Positions 11,784 through 22,397 of a stretch of 64,000 nt of DNA are shown here, piece by piece. Source of the stretch: Acanthochlamys bracteata (taxonomy: Eukaryota; Streptophyta; Magnoliopsida; Pandanales; Velloziaceae); assembly GCA_019914995.1 (NCBI GenBank), contig CM034135.1, positions 5,520,501 through 5,584,500 on the forward strand, written 5' to 3'. How positions within the stretch are numbered: position 1 is the stretch's first letter; the number at the start of each line of letters is the position of its first letter. The position numbers and the translations under genes are program-made. Below the pieces are notes generated by a model. The model saw only the letters and a program-made list of their open reading frames with translations. It had not been told where the DNA came from and made no database searches.

Positions 11784-12578
11784 CACTATAACAAAAACTA
11801 TTAATAAAAACCAAAACTTTTGGTCGCTATTGAGTGAAATCAATCGCTAATATTTCTACCGACCAAAAAAAGACGATCATAAAAGTGATCACTAAAGGCT
11901 GGTGTATGTTAATTATAGCGGCTAGCTGAACAAGCCAGTACATGTTGGCAATAGCGACAAAGAGAGACTAGTCGCTACTACCTATAGCGACCAAGTCAAA
12001 CTGGTTGTTGTTAAAGACAACAACGATCAGTAGATGTTGGTGCTACTGGATAGGAAGTAACGACCGGTACTTGACGATCACTTCTGTATAAATAGTGGCC
12101 ATCAGCTCCTTACGTAGACAATAGCGATCAGACGGTCTGGTCACTGATGCCTTACATTGGCAATCGATTATGTTAGTTGTTACTGTCTTCTTTTTATTAC
12201 TATTTTTTAAAACTTTTTTATATTAAAAATATAAAAATACACAATACATATTGTATATATACAAAAACTCAATACAAAAAAAAAAAATCAAATGTTCACT
12301 ATATTAATTAATACATAATTATCTTCATAATACATTACAAAATACATTAGTTAAATCTTTAAATACAAAATACGTTATCGTCTTTATAATACAATATAAA
12401 TAAGATTTATTAATGTCGGTTTCATACCAAATATAATCATCAACATTTATTTGATGTAATCTTCAACACCGATCATGTGTCTAAAATAAAATAAAAAAAT
12501 ATATTAGTAAAAATTCCAACTTATAGCAAATTTATAATCATATAAAATATAAATTAAAAATACAATACTACATTTAGT

Positions 12579-13080
12579 TCACTCGTCCTATTTCTGAATT
12601 CATTTTCTTTTATTTTACAAGTCATTCTCACCGAGACGGTTGTGTAGACTTAGGTTTCACGGCCTTTTGATGCTTCTTCTTCGTTTTGGCCCCTAATGTT
12701 GTTATAAAGCTTAGTTTTGTATATAAAATTCTAAAAATGAATAAATCTTTCTAACTCATTCGTTTTATCTCTAAATTCATTTCTGTTCTTCTTACAAATC
12801 ACTTAAATCGAGACGGATCATGAAGATTTAAACTTCGAAGACTTTTAACGTTTTTTCTAAAATTTGGCCTCTTAAATTGTTATAAAGGTAAGTCTTATAT
12901 ATAAAAATTCTAAAAATATATAAATGCCTCTAACTCACTCATTCTATCTCTAAGTTCAATTCCGTTTCTTCCTACAACTTATTATCACCGAGACGGTCGT
13001 GTAGACTTAGGTTTTGTAACCTTTCAATGCTTTTTTAAGTTTTGACTATTTAAGTTATTAAAAAGTTAACTTGTAGTAAA
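12579..13080. repeat. Three degenerate tandem repeats of about 175-185 bp
   Basis: Copies begin near 12579, 12752 and 12931. Each carries an ACTC..TC..T start, then a CCGAGACGG or ATCGAGACGG box, a TAGACTTAGGTTT-like box, a TTTTGGC-like stretch and TTATAAAG. Spacing is about 173 and 183 bp. They lie between the CACTA terminus and the tnpA-like remnant, so they probably duplicated within the transposon. Confidence 0.7.
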
Positions 13081-13229
13081 TAGAATTATAATAGAATTTA
13101 GTATGTAATAAAATTTTAATAAAAATTTGTCAAGAAAATAATATGTTACTTGTAAAACCGTCGCTTGATTGTCAATTTTGTATAGATTTTAATATTTTCG
13201 TAAGATTAGTGTATTGCTTTTCCTGCAGT

Positions 13230-14625
13230 TCTAATTGATCATTGTACTTCTTCTATTATAGTTTCAATTATTGTTGAAGAGCGCTAACTCTATTGGTTAA
13301 TCTCGCTCTATCTTATTTTTCTCTATACAATTATTGCTCAAGCTCGCTAACTTTAGATGAGCTGCCGTCTTTACGCAGTGATTTAGGTTTAGATCTCTGA
13401 CCACAGCAATATCGAGAGTCATTTTCTAAAATATTTTGCATTACTTCTTCTTGTGTCATCGGATGCTCAGTCTGTGATGATTCTTCGAGCAATTGAGACA
13501 TCTTTTTCTATAATTTATAAATTATTATAACATGGGTTAGTAGAGTATAAGGACTTGTAAATGATATTTAAAATTTTACTTATATAGTTATTCTATGTTA
13601 TTTTCTAAACTGCATTCACCATTCGTGTTTGTATATGCGATCTTATATGTTCATAATAGCCCCTCATTTAGTATACATGTTAAACATAAATACGAATAAC
13701 TATTATACACATATATATCAAAATGTTAGACATACTTATCGTCTAGAAAATGTTCGCAATACTTTCACTATCTCCACTATACGGATCTAGTTGTCTTCTT
13801 CGAAACTCTTTCGTTCTACTTGACACCTCTTATAAAAGTAATAAGTAAGTTAATCAATTATAAAAATCTAATTTATAAGGTTCCTACAAATTACACTCAC
13901 CAAAAATTCAGAACTAGCAAACATATTGTATAAACTAACCCAATCAGATAGTTTACCATTCTCGCCAAACCCTATTTCCTTTTAATGTTTGTGTGACATA
14001 TTTTTCTATTTCTTGTATGAATCTTTTGCTGCTTTATACAGTAACATCTCCAAACTTGCAAAGTCTGTTTCAAACTTTTTCTTTATAAAAATAAAATATA
14101 GAATTAGCTAGTGAAAACTTATCTATGAATGAATTTTTTAATATATTAATAAACTACTACTAGGCGTGCTTGTATTGTTTTAACAACTCCCGCTCTGTTC
14201 TTCTCTAACCATATCCATTTTTCAACATCTACTAGAGTATGGGAGCAAATCAATAACCAACTCTCTTATAAGCCACTCCGATTCAAACTAATGGGCACGC
14301 CGTCGGCGTTAAGTTGTACAACTATCTTTCTCTTTCTTAGTAAATTATGCAATGCAACTGTACGAGCGACTCCGCATCTATGTTGCGGCAGGTGGATCCT
14401 TCGTATGATAACGAAAGCATCTTAATAATAAATTATTTTACATAAATTTAACTATTAAAGTAAAATTAAGTTACAAGCACTGGCAACTGGCATATCTATA
14501 GAGGATCCTAAAGTATCACCTGAAAATGCAAGTGGTAAAGAACGCACGGCATCGGAGCTTAGAGAACGAGTTGAGGAAGGAGTGCTAAATAATGCACATG
14601 ATTTTGATGTACCACCGAGAGCCAT
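13230..14625 (-). pseudogene. En/Spm-type transposon protein (tnpA-like, Ptta/En/Spm) remnant
   Basis: Read on the minus strand, scattered exon-like pieces resemble the plant Ptta/En/Spm family. They run from a start at 14625 (ALGGTSKSCALF, Ser-rich N-terminus) through a basic piece near 14300-14400 (HNLLRKRKIVVQLNADGVP) and a Lys-rich piece near 13930-14090. The last is an acidic, helical piece near 13380-13500 (SSQTEHPMTQEEVMQNIL), followed by a Leu-rich coiled-coil-like tail. Several in-frame stops break the frames. Such proteins bind CACTA subterminal repeats. The assignment rests on composition, order and context more than on one signature. Confidence 0.5.
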
Positions 14626-15049
14626 CTTCTAATTCTAAATATCTATAAAGAAAATGTAAGATAATTAGATCAATTATATAATTAGATTCATCGAAAGAAA
14701 ATATACAAAAAATTGAAGTAAATTTATATACCTTAATCATTGTCACTAATATTATCTGTACATAGATTTGTTTTTCGTTCCTCCCAATGTATGTCACTTC
14801 TAATTTGAAGATAAATCTCTTTACATATAGGTTTAATCATTATATTCAAACTTACAGCATTTTTATATATATCGTTTCAATATTGTATAACCCATCACAT
14901 AAGATACCAAAATCAATATTATGATTTTGTTTAAACAAATTAAAATCCCAAACTTAAAAGAGTATCCATGTCAAGTTTTGACAAAAATATTAAGTTGCGG
15001 AAAATAGAAAGTATATAAAATATTTCAAATAAATTTAACTGATATTCTG

Positions 15050-16033
15050 TGTCTAAGATTAAACAATATGTTCATATGGCTTCAATAGAAATTTTGACTC
15101 GATTCTCTATAATAATGAATTTCTCATGTGAATTGATGGTTCGGATAGTAACGATTCCACACATCATACTTGAAACGTGAGTGGTATAGCCAGTCAATCT
15201 ACCAAATAATAAAGAACTTCAAATAACTTTGATTCGAAACATATAAAGGTAAATGCTTACATTTCTTTTCGAACTAAGCCTTACGTTCCAGACAATCATT
15301 CTGATAGTGTCCAGATTTTTCTTACAAAATCGACACTCGTCATATTTACGTTCATTCTTATGGAATAAAATAGATAACCTATTTGTTTTAAATGGTCTTT
15401 GCGTATGTTTTTTATTCTTTTTTCGGTTTTATTTTCAGCTTTTTGATACTTAATGAAATGAACGGAATGAGTTTCTAAATTCTTAAATTTTTGTCTCCTC
15501 TTGCACAAGCATTCTGTGCAATTTATTTACATTTTATTTGTCCTTTATGATATTATATTTCATTTAGAATGAACTATATTTAGGAGACAAAAAAAAAAAA
15601 AAACTATATTAAAAAATTTTCATCTACATTCATTTGCAATGACTTTAATCTTACTATAATATTTGACATTTAATAACATACTAATATATGGTACGAGAAA
15701 CATCGAACTTCATGGTAGTCATTGTACCCATTAGTATCCCAACAAGTGACTTATCAACTGTTTGGGAACGCTCTTCACAAACTTCATAATTTCTTTAGCA
15801 TTTTCAGTGTTAGAAAGAGTTGACTTAATATTCTTTATAACAGTCATTCACATAAAGATTCAACTTAGCATGTTTGATCATTTCCAATCATTGACAATAT
15901 CTCTCTTCTTGCTGCTGTTATCAGTGATAGCTGCGAGTTTTTCTATTAGGAGTGCTAATTTAAGATCTAGTACACCTAAAGTAAAATTGAACTTATGTAC
16001 ACCAATTAGGAAAATTAAGTCCGTTAAACAATG
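15050..16033 (-). pseudogene. Ty1/copia Gag-protease remnant
   Basis: On the minus strand the order is that of a plant copia polyprotein. The Gag start (NGLNFPNW, then FTLGVLDLKLALLIEKLAAI) lies near 15930-16033. The UBN2-type Gag core (ENAKEIMKF, then RSQTVDKSLVG with TMTTMKFDVSRT) lies near 15690-15830. A CCHC zinc knuckle (CRFCKK.SGHYQNDC) lies near 15260-15340. A protease-side block resembling ATTHVS and NRVKISIEAI.TY lies near 15050-15240. Several single-base frameshifts and stops interrupt it. No reverse transcriptase is attached and no long terminal repeats were found. Confidence 0.75.
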
Positions 16034-16567
16034 ATATAGAGCATGCGAATGCAAAGAGACAGAAATAGCTGCTGCAAAATTAATATATGCTCATAAATTA
16101 ATACTTTGATTTCAAACATGAATACATAATCAGATTCAAACTATTTATATAGTTAATAAATATATATCGTGGTTCTCTTCTTTATTCAAACTATTTATAT
16201 AGCCTTTTGAAAATTTTGATTTCTCTCTCTTAAACTTTGGATGATGAAATTTTTTTTTTGGATCTAGTTGGATAAGAGAGAAGACCAAGATCCACATTTT
16301 ATAAGGATCATATTCATTACTCATTAACCATCATAATGGATAGATTCTTTGAATTTCAAAACATATTCATTACTCAATGTCTACATGTTGATAAATATGT
16401 GATTCTTTAACTTCATAAACATGTATTACTTACTATCTTCAATAATGAATAATATATATTTCTTAAAATTCACCAATAAGATTTAGCAAATTTAATTTAT
16501 TAAATTAATTAAATTTTTAACATATGAGTCGTATCCAACAAGTTGTCCCATCTCCATTGTTCTCAAC

Positions 16568-17170
16568 AGAAACCCTGCGTTTCTCAACATCTTTTGGAAA
16601 GAGTTGCATCGCCTTCAAGGCACATCACTCAATATGAGCACGGTTTACCATCCACTGGTTGTTGGTTAAAATGAAGTGTGAATAAAGGGTTGGAATTATA
16701 TCAAGCGGATGCACTGGACGAAATATTCATACAATACTAGTACCCACTCGGTCACCAAAACAACAGCATTCGAAGTGGTTTACAGTAGGTTATTGCCTAT
16801 TTTTGTTGCTTGGCCGACAGGATCACGCCCATTGGATCAATTGAGCGAGCATTGCACAAAATAACAAGAGCTGCGCTTTCATCTTGTGCGGGTTCAATTA
16901 TGATGGAGTAGCTAGCCTATAGTCACAATAGAGAGAAACAATACCAACCAGGTGATCAGGTGTTGCTCAGATTCTAACCTTACCGCCACTCCTTAATAGT
17001 TGAGCGAAAGAACCATAAGCTATGGTATCCGTGCTATTGGTCTTACTCGGTGCTAAAACCTATTGGTCTAGTAGCATATCGACTATATTTGCCCTCAATA
17101 TAAAAAATTCATTGAGTTTTTCATCTATCTTGTCTCAAGAATACTAAACTCTTACTAAGAAACTTGATAG
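16568..17170 (+). pseudogene. Ty3/gypsy integrase C-terminal remnant
   Basis: The frame gives FWKELHRLQGTSLNMSTVYH, a standard gypsy integrase stretch (FW..L...LGT.L..ST.YHPQ). It is followed by TTAFEVVYSR (usual SPFEVVYGR), then KLWYPCYW.YSVLKPIGLVA (usual KL.PRYYGPY.V..RIGPVAY) and a FHLSCLK box (usual HPVFHVSCLKK). Many stop codons interrupt it. Degraded chromodomain-side sequence continues to about 17410. From 17420 to 17760 the sequence resembles the untranslated 3' part of such elements, but I could not define an LTR. Confidence 0.75.
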
Positions 17171-17410
17171 GCAAACCGATCATTAAAGTTTTGCCCGAAG
17201 ACAGCTCCTAGGATGAGATCGAATCTCAGAGGGAGTGAGGCATAGGGTCGAGAAATCCTTGGAGAGGACAGAGAAGAGCGTCCTCGAGGAGGAGATAGCT
17301 AAAGTGCAGGTGCATTGGTCACTTCCTAGTGACCCAGGTCCTGCACCGAGTGCCTCAAGGTGTCCCGAGTGCGTTATTGCTGTTAATGCAGACTTCGCAC
17401 CAAGTGTCAA

Positions 17411-19439
17411 TTAGTTGGTTAGGAGTCTCTAAAGTTAAGGCTACACAGTAAGTGTTTGACTTTTGAAGGAAGTCTAGCCGGTGGTACCATAGTTGAGTCA
17501 AGAGCCCTTTGTTGTTTGGAAGTTCCTTGCAAGTGGAACTCTAGTAGACATAAGAGTTCTCTGTAGAAGAAGATCTAGCTATAAGTAAGAGATGTGAGCC
17601 TCAATGGAGGAAGGAAAGATTTGTGCATTGATTAATTTTTCAGTTTCAAGTTACTAGTTAGCTTGTTATATTCCTGCATTTATTGAGTAGGTGTAACACA
17701 CTGGAATTATAGTCATTCTGGCATGATCGTGGGTGTGACAATATTCTCTCCCAGAAACTTTTTCTCGGAATCTTGTCCTCGTGATGCTTATTCAAACAGG
17801 TATTGAAAAGCCTGAAAGTTTAGCGGAAGGCTGTAGCCACTATTCAGCAAGTTTTAAGAACCTGATCCACTTCCGTCCCCCTCTCTCTTTAGAACCTAAT
17901 AGTTTCATCTGGTATTTTTATCTTTTCGTGAATTTACAACAAGTATTTTCAAGTATATGTGGACACAGGAGTTCGAGATTCACTACCTCTTTGGTTTTGG
18001 AAGACATATACAGCTTTAAGGTATAAGCATCATTGTTGGGGCTCGCAATCGCACCCTTACAAAAACCAATTTTCAATCAAGAGTAATTCCAGCTATTAGT
18101 GCCCAATGTGTTCTTTGCAACTTTGATATGAGTCCAATGATCATGCACTTATAACCTCCTGGCGGTGTTGCATCCTTATGGCTGACTTACAGGGAGTGTT
18201 CTTAGGTGGACAAGAGACCTTGCTTTCTTGATTGTCATGGCAGTACTAGGGAGAAAGAAATATCTGAAAAGTTTTACTTAAAATCCAACTCTAATTTTTA
18301 GGTCGTTCAGTATTTGTCTAACTTGTTAATTAGGCATCTGTATCACATTGTTTTGAAACTTCTATTACTAGAATTTGTAGTTCTTTCCTTATATTTCTTA
18401 TCATAACAAGTTCTGATGCAGTACCTCCCTGTTATAGAGTAGCAAAGTTGCTAAAGAACAAACTTAAATGCAAGTTTTCTAACAGTTAGCAACAACTCTA
18501 GTGAATTAAAGTGTGCATATCAGAATCATGACTTTCATATAACACTGGCAATCTGTAAATGATCATATCATATAACTGATAATGCAAGGGTATGTTTGCT
18601 CGAAAAGGCAATATAAGAAAAAGAATGAACATTCCATGCATGAGTTCAGATTATGATCGTGACAATGTCACTCAGCAAGGAAAAACTCGCAGGAGATGAA
18701 AACCTAGTGTCATGCTGGGAAATATTTTCAGAAAGGAAACAAAAACATGAACCATAATTGCAAAAATTCCTTCGATTAATGCCAACGAGTGATAACCATA
18801 TGATTTGTCTTACTATGCAAGACACAAATTTATTCCGGAGAAGCATGAACACTAAGCATGCTGCACACTCACAAAGACTATCTTCCCTAACTATGTCTTT
18901 TGCATAAATAAGAATGAAGGGAAACACAAATGCATATACTAAATGGTGACCAGGACAAATGGGATTAAAATGTGAATTTTTGTTCTCATGAACACACACC
19001 TTTGGCTAATTTGATTAAAAGAGCAAGTGCCAACACAAACAACATATGAGATAGATGGGGATAACAAATCAAAGTATATGTAAACATTTTCAATATACAA
19101 TAAGGCATTATGCACTTTCCAATTAATGGTGCACTTTGGAGATGAACAATTGTAGTAAGAAAATTCACGGCAGTGGGGTGAAAATCTGCCAAGAGAAGTA
19201 GAAGAAGATTATAAACCAGTTGCTAAACCAATAGACCGTCTCCATTCTCAGCCATTTGTGCTCCTGAGACCTGAGGTTCCTCCATGACCCCAAGCGACTT
19301 AATAATTATCATGCCATCCTTGCAATATGAATGAGCGGCATGCCCTAAAAGCAATACCAGAGTACATAAAGCAAATGTCCAAGAGAATCACTGGTTAGAT
19401 TGTCCATTTTAATTACCATAAGAATTGATGGCATTTGTT
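17411..19439. other. Unassigned DNA, partly retroelement 3' region
   Basis: The first 350 bases probably belong to the gypsy remnant. From about 17.8 to 19.4 kb I recognise no protein family on either strand; open frames of 60-117 codons lack family resemblance. Confidence 0.4.
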
Positions 19440-20880
19440 GACCATGGAGATACGTGCATCAATCCTTTGGATTCAAACTATCACTATGGTTTCATCTGCT
19501 AAGAAACTCCATTATGGCTTTTTCATTGATTTCTCTTCCAAACCTCCACAGATAAATCAATCCTACAAGCAGCTCAGTGATTGCAGCTTCATTCTTAGTT
19601 TGATCAGCAAAGTAAAGGGTCTGCGCAAGAAGTATTGTGCAGACCCTTTACTGTTGCTCGAAGTTGCGCTCAGATTGCCACCTTATCATATTATGAGCAA
19701 GAGGAGCCAGCCACTCCAAGATGTTTGCCATTGCCACTCTCCATTCAGCAGCAAGACTGGGATCACAAACAGTAGAAGCCATGCTCTTCATATAACACTT
19801 CAACCTCACCCTTAGGGCCGCTCTTATACTTGTAGTCAGACTGTACAGATCATTTCTTGCATCCTGACCATCAAATGAGGGGAAGCCACAAGCTTCTCAA
19901 TGACAATGATGATGCTAGCATAATGCAATGCCATTCCAGTAGCACCTAAACTCAATTGTGGGGCATCCAATGATTTTCATTTCTGATCAAACAAAAACTC
20001 TGATATACTAGATGTAACAACTTCAGAGGCAGATGATTTCCTACTGTTGCAATTCATTTTGGAAACAAAACTACATCTCCTTCTATCAATACTATCCTTT
20101 GAAATATAGCTCTGCAGCACAACCAAATTTTTTCCACCAGCCTTTGAGTAGCCCACCAACCATCCACTTTGGTGTCGACAAACGATGGCTCCCAGAACAG
20201 GGAGGCAGAAGCACCCAACGATTCAGTGACTCCCCCTTATTACCTCCAACTCTCTTAACAGTTTTCTTGAATCTTGTTGTACTAAAAGGTACCAAATTAC
20301 CCAAAGGAAATCTACAGAGTCTACTAAACCCCGTTGCACTACCTACAGTAGACCTACTGCATATCAGCTTCGAGTTATTAGGCAATAATGCAATTTATTC
20401 ACTTCATCCCTGCCTCAATCCAATCTAAAAACATCACCAAACCTAACAGCGATAGTGACAATGGATCGAGCAAGCAGTTTAACGACATAATCAAAACTCC
20501 AGCTCCAGAGAGAAGCTTCACGGAGCGAATCCACACGCTGTCGCTGCCGAGTCACCTTCCCTTTAGCTTCTACAAGCCCAGCGGACGACGAGCGGAGTCG
20601 GTGGGACCCACGGCCGAGGCGGCAATTGTTCGAGCTCGGCGAGAATTTCAATCTCGCGTAACAAGTCGCCCGTTACCGCAACGAGTTTCTCCATTTTCTT
20701 CGGCTGAGATAAAGAGCTTGTCCACGTGGCAGAGCATGGGGTCTGTCCATCGGGTGTAGAGACGGAAGACGGAGAGAGAAAGGGAAGAGAGAGCCGGATA
20801 GTTCGCCAGCGGCGAGGGAGAGATGTTCGGTTTCACCGGAGGGGATTAGGATGCGAGCGCCAGGCAGAGACATTGCGTCG
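19440..20880 (-). pseudogene. Broken DUF668 / PSK-SIMULATOR-like gene
   Basis: On the minus strand, conserved blocks of the DUF3475-DUF668 plant family (PSI1-like) occur in the right order. They are MEKLVAVTGDLLREIEILAE near 20650, VTRQRQRVDSLREASLW with FDYVVKLLARS near 20480-20560, LGATGMALHYASIIIVIEKL near 19900, then RNDLYSLTTSIRAALRVRLK, APLAHNMIRWQSERNFEQQ near 19660, and ELLVGLIYLWRFGREINEK near 19550. The blocks lie in different frames, with a 1-base offset before MEKLVA, stops after the LLARS block and a stop right after NFEQQ. The N-terminal DUF3475 region is missing or unrecognisable. It is a pseudogene; the parent gene is not in this window. No introns are evident between blocks. 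Confidence 0.8.
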
Positions 20881-20957
20881 GCGATATGAAATGGAGAAGA
20901 GAAGAGAGCGGTAGAGCGAAGTTGTTCGGAGTATTACTGCAGCGATTTCCATTAATA

Positions 20958-21665
20958 GGTATGTTTGAATATAATTAAGAAATAAGAGTAATAAAGTAAA
21001 AAATGGAAAAATAATACTAATAATAGTTATTTAATAGTATAATATTAAATATATAATAAATATTATAATTAATTATATTTGAATCGATAAACAAATAAAT
21101 AAATAATAAAATAATTTTTGAAAAATTCAAATACACTTTTCAATTTATTAATCTTAGTTTTATTAATATAATTTTAAATTAATTTTATTAATAAATTTTA
21201 GACTAATTTTTTATATTAACTTAGAAAAAATATAATATATAAAATTGAATTAGTTTTTAAATATAAATATATTTATTCATCTAATTTTATTATTTTGTCT
21301 ATTACTAAAAATAATCAAATAAATATAAAAATATATATAAGTACGTATTATTTTTTAAAATTAAATTAAAATTAAAATTAATTTAGAAATTAAATAAATA
21401 TAAATATTAAATTTAATTATAAAATATTAAATTAAGTAAAATTAAATTATAAAACAAAAAAAGACAAAAAATTGAAGCAAATTTGTTTTTTTAACTGTCA
21501 TGTATTCACTAAATTAGTACTTATATATTTAACTACGAATATATACGGAGGAGAAGGTATGAAAAATTATTTCTAATTCCGTTTATTAATGAAATAAAAT
21601 CAAAACTGAAAATGAATCACTTTTTCTTTGACTTCTATGCTTCTATCTATCGTCCAAACAATGCC
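20958..21665. mobile_element. AT-rich MITE, GGTATGTTTGAAT ends, TAATA duplication
   Basis: The left end GGTATGTTTGAATA and right end CGTCCAAACAATGCC are imperfect inverted repeats. TAATA occurs directly before (20953-20957) and after (21666-21670), a likely target duplication. The interior is AT-rich with blocks such as TTTTATTAATATAATTTTAA that recur in the copy at 61533-62190. No transposase. Confidence 0.65.
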
Positions 21666-21670
21666 TAATA

Positions 21671-22397
21671 GAACGACAATAGTTCGACTCTTGTCGTTGT
21701 TGTTACTTATGAGTTGAAGCATTTGGTTGAGTAAAGAAGAAGAAGATGGAGATGGTTTGGGAAAGCTTAGCTTTCCCGTTGTAGAAGAAGAGTTACGAAT
21801 TGAAGTTATTGATTTCTGTTGTTGATCGGTTGAGTTTTGAAGAAGAAGACGAGAAAGCGGGAGCAGAAGAAACAAGGAATCTGGAAAAGCAAAAGCAAAG
21901 CGGGGAGAGAGAGTGAGAGGGAGACAAGGAACGTCCCAGAATTCTGTTTAAAGAATTCATCAATCATAATTTTGAAGCCAGTTTAAAAAATGAATTTGAT
22001 GAAATTTATAAAAATTATAAATTAGTGTGTATTTAATTATTTTTTATAAATTTTATACAATATTTTTTATAAAATTTAAATAAAAATATTTTTAATTTTA
22101 AAAAATTGTTTATAAGTAATTTTAAAAGCTCTATAATTGTTAAACTTAGTACCAGCAGTCTGATTTCGCAAAGCTTACCCTTATCCGCTCTTTCCGGTTC
22201 CTCACTCTTATCTCTGTTTCTCTCCGTAGCTTCCTTCCCTTCTTTCATTCTTCAACTTCTAAAACCCAAAAACCCCCACCCACCCCCCTCCTCAAACAAA
22301 AACAAAAAAATAAAAACCACCAAAATTAACTAGAAGAAGAAGAAGAGAAGAATAAAATTTCATTAACCCATCTTCTTCTCCTTTATCTTTATTATTG
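21671..22397. promoter_or_regulatory. RNC1 upstream region
   Basis: Intergenic stretch between the MITE and the RNC1 start. A TATA-like CTCTATAATTG lies near 22129, followed by a C/T-rich stretch (22180-22300) typical of a plant leader. The minus-strand frame at 21600-21875 is Ser-rich and not recognisable. No other gene seen. Confidence 0.35.

Larger units (their letters stand above)
11784..14640. mobile_element. Decayed CACTA (En/Spm) transposon, left end and tnpA-like region
   Basis: The terminus CACTATAACAAAAAC at 11784 is typical of CACTA ends. It is followed by subterminal motifs repeated in both orientations (GGTCGCTATTGAG, TAGCGACCAAG, AGTCGCTACTACC) to about 12180. Minus-strand remnants of an En/Spm-type protein lie inside (13230-14625), and three tandem repeats lie between them and the terminus. 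I did not find a matching right end, and the 3' side merges into retroelement debris, so the full length is unknown. Confidence 0.7.

Noticed and set aside
17183..17410. Minus-strand frame of 75 codons
   Set aside because: It is the complement of degraded gypsy polyprotein sequence on the plus strand.
18646..19192. Minus-strand frames of 117 and 68 codons as a Cys-rich or membrane protein
   Set aside because: No recognisable domain, no splice context linking them, ordinary AT-rich codon use.
20388..20914. Plus-strand frames opposite the DUF668 relic
   Set aside because: They are shadows of the minus-strand pseudogene, whose conserved blocks are clear.
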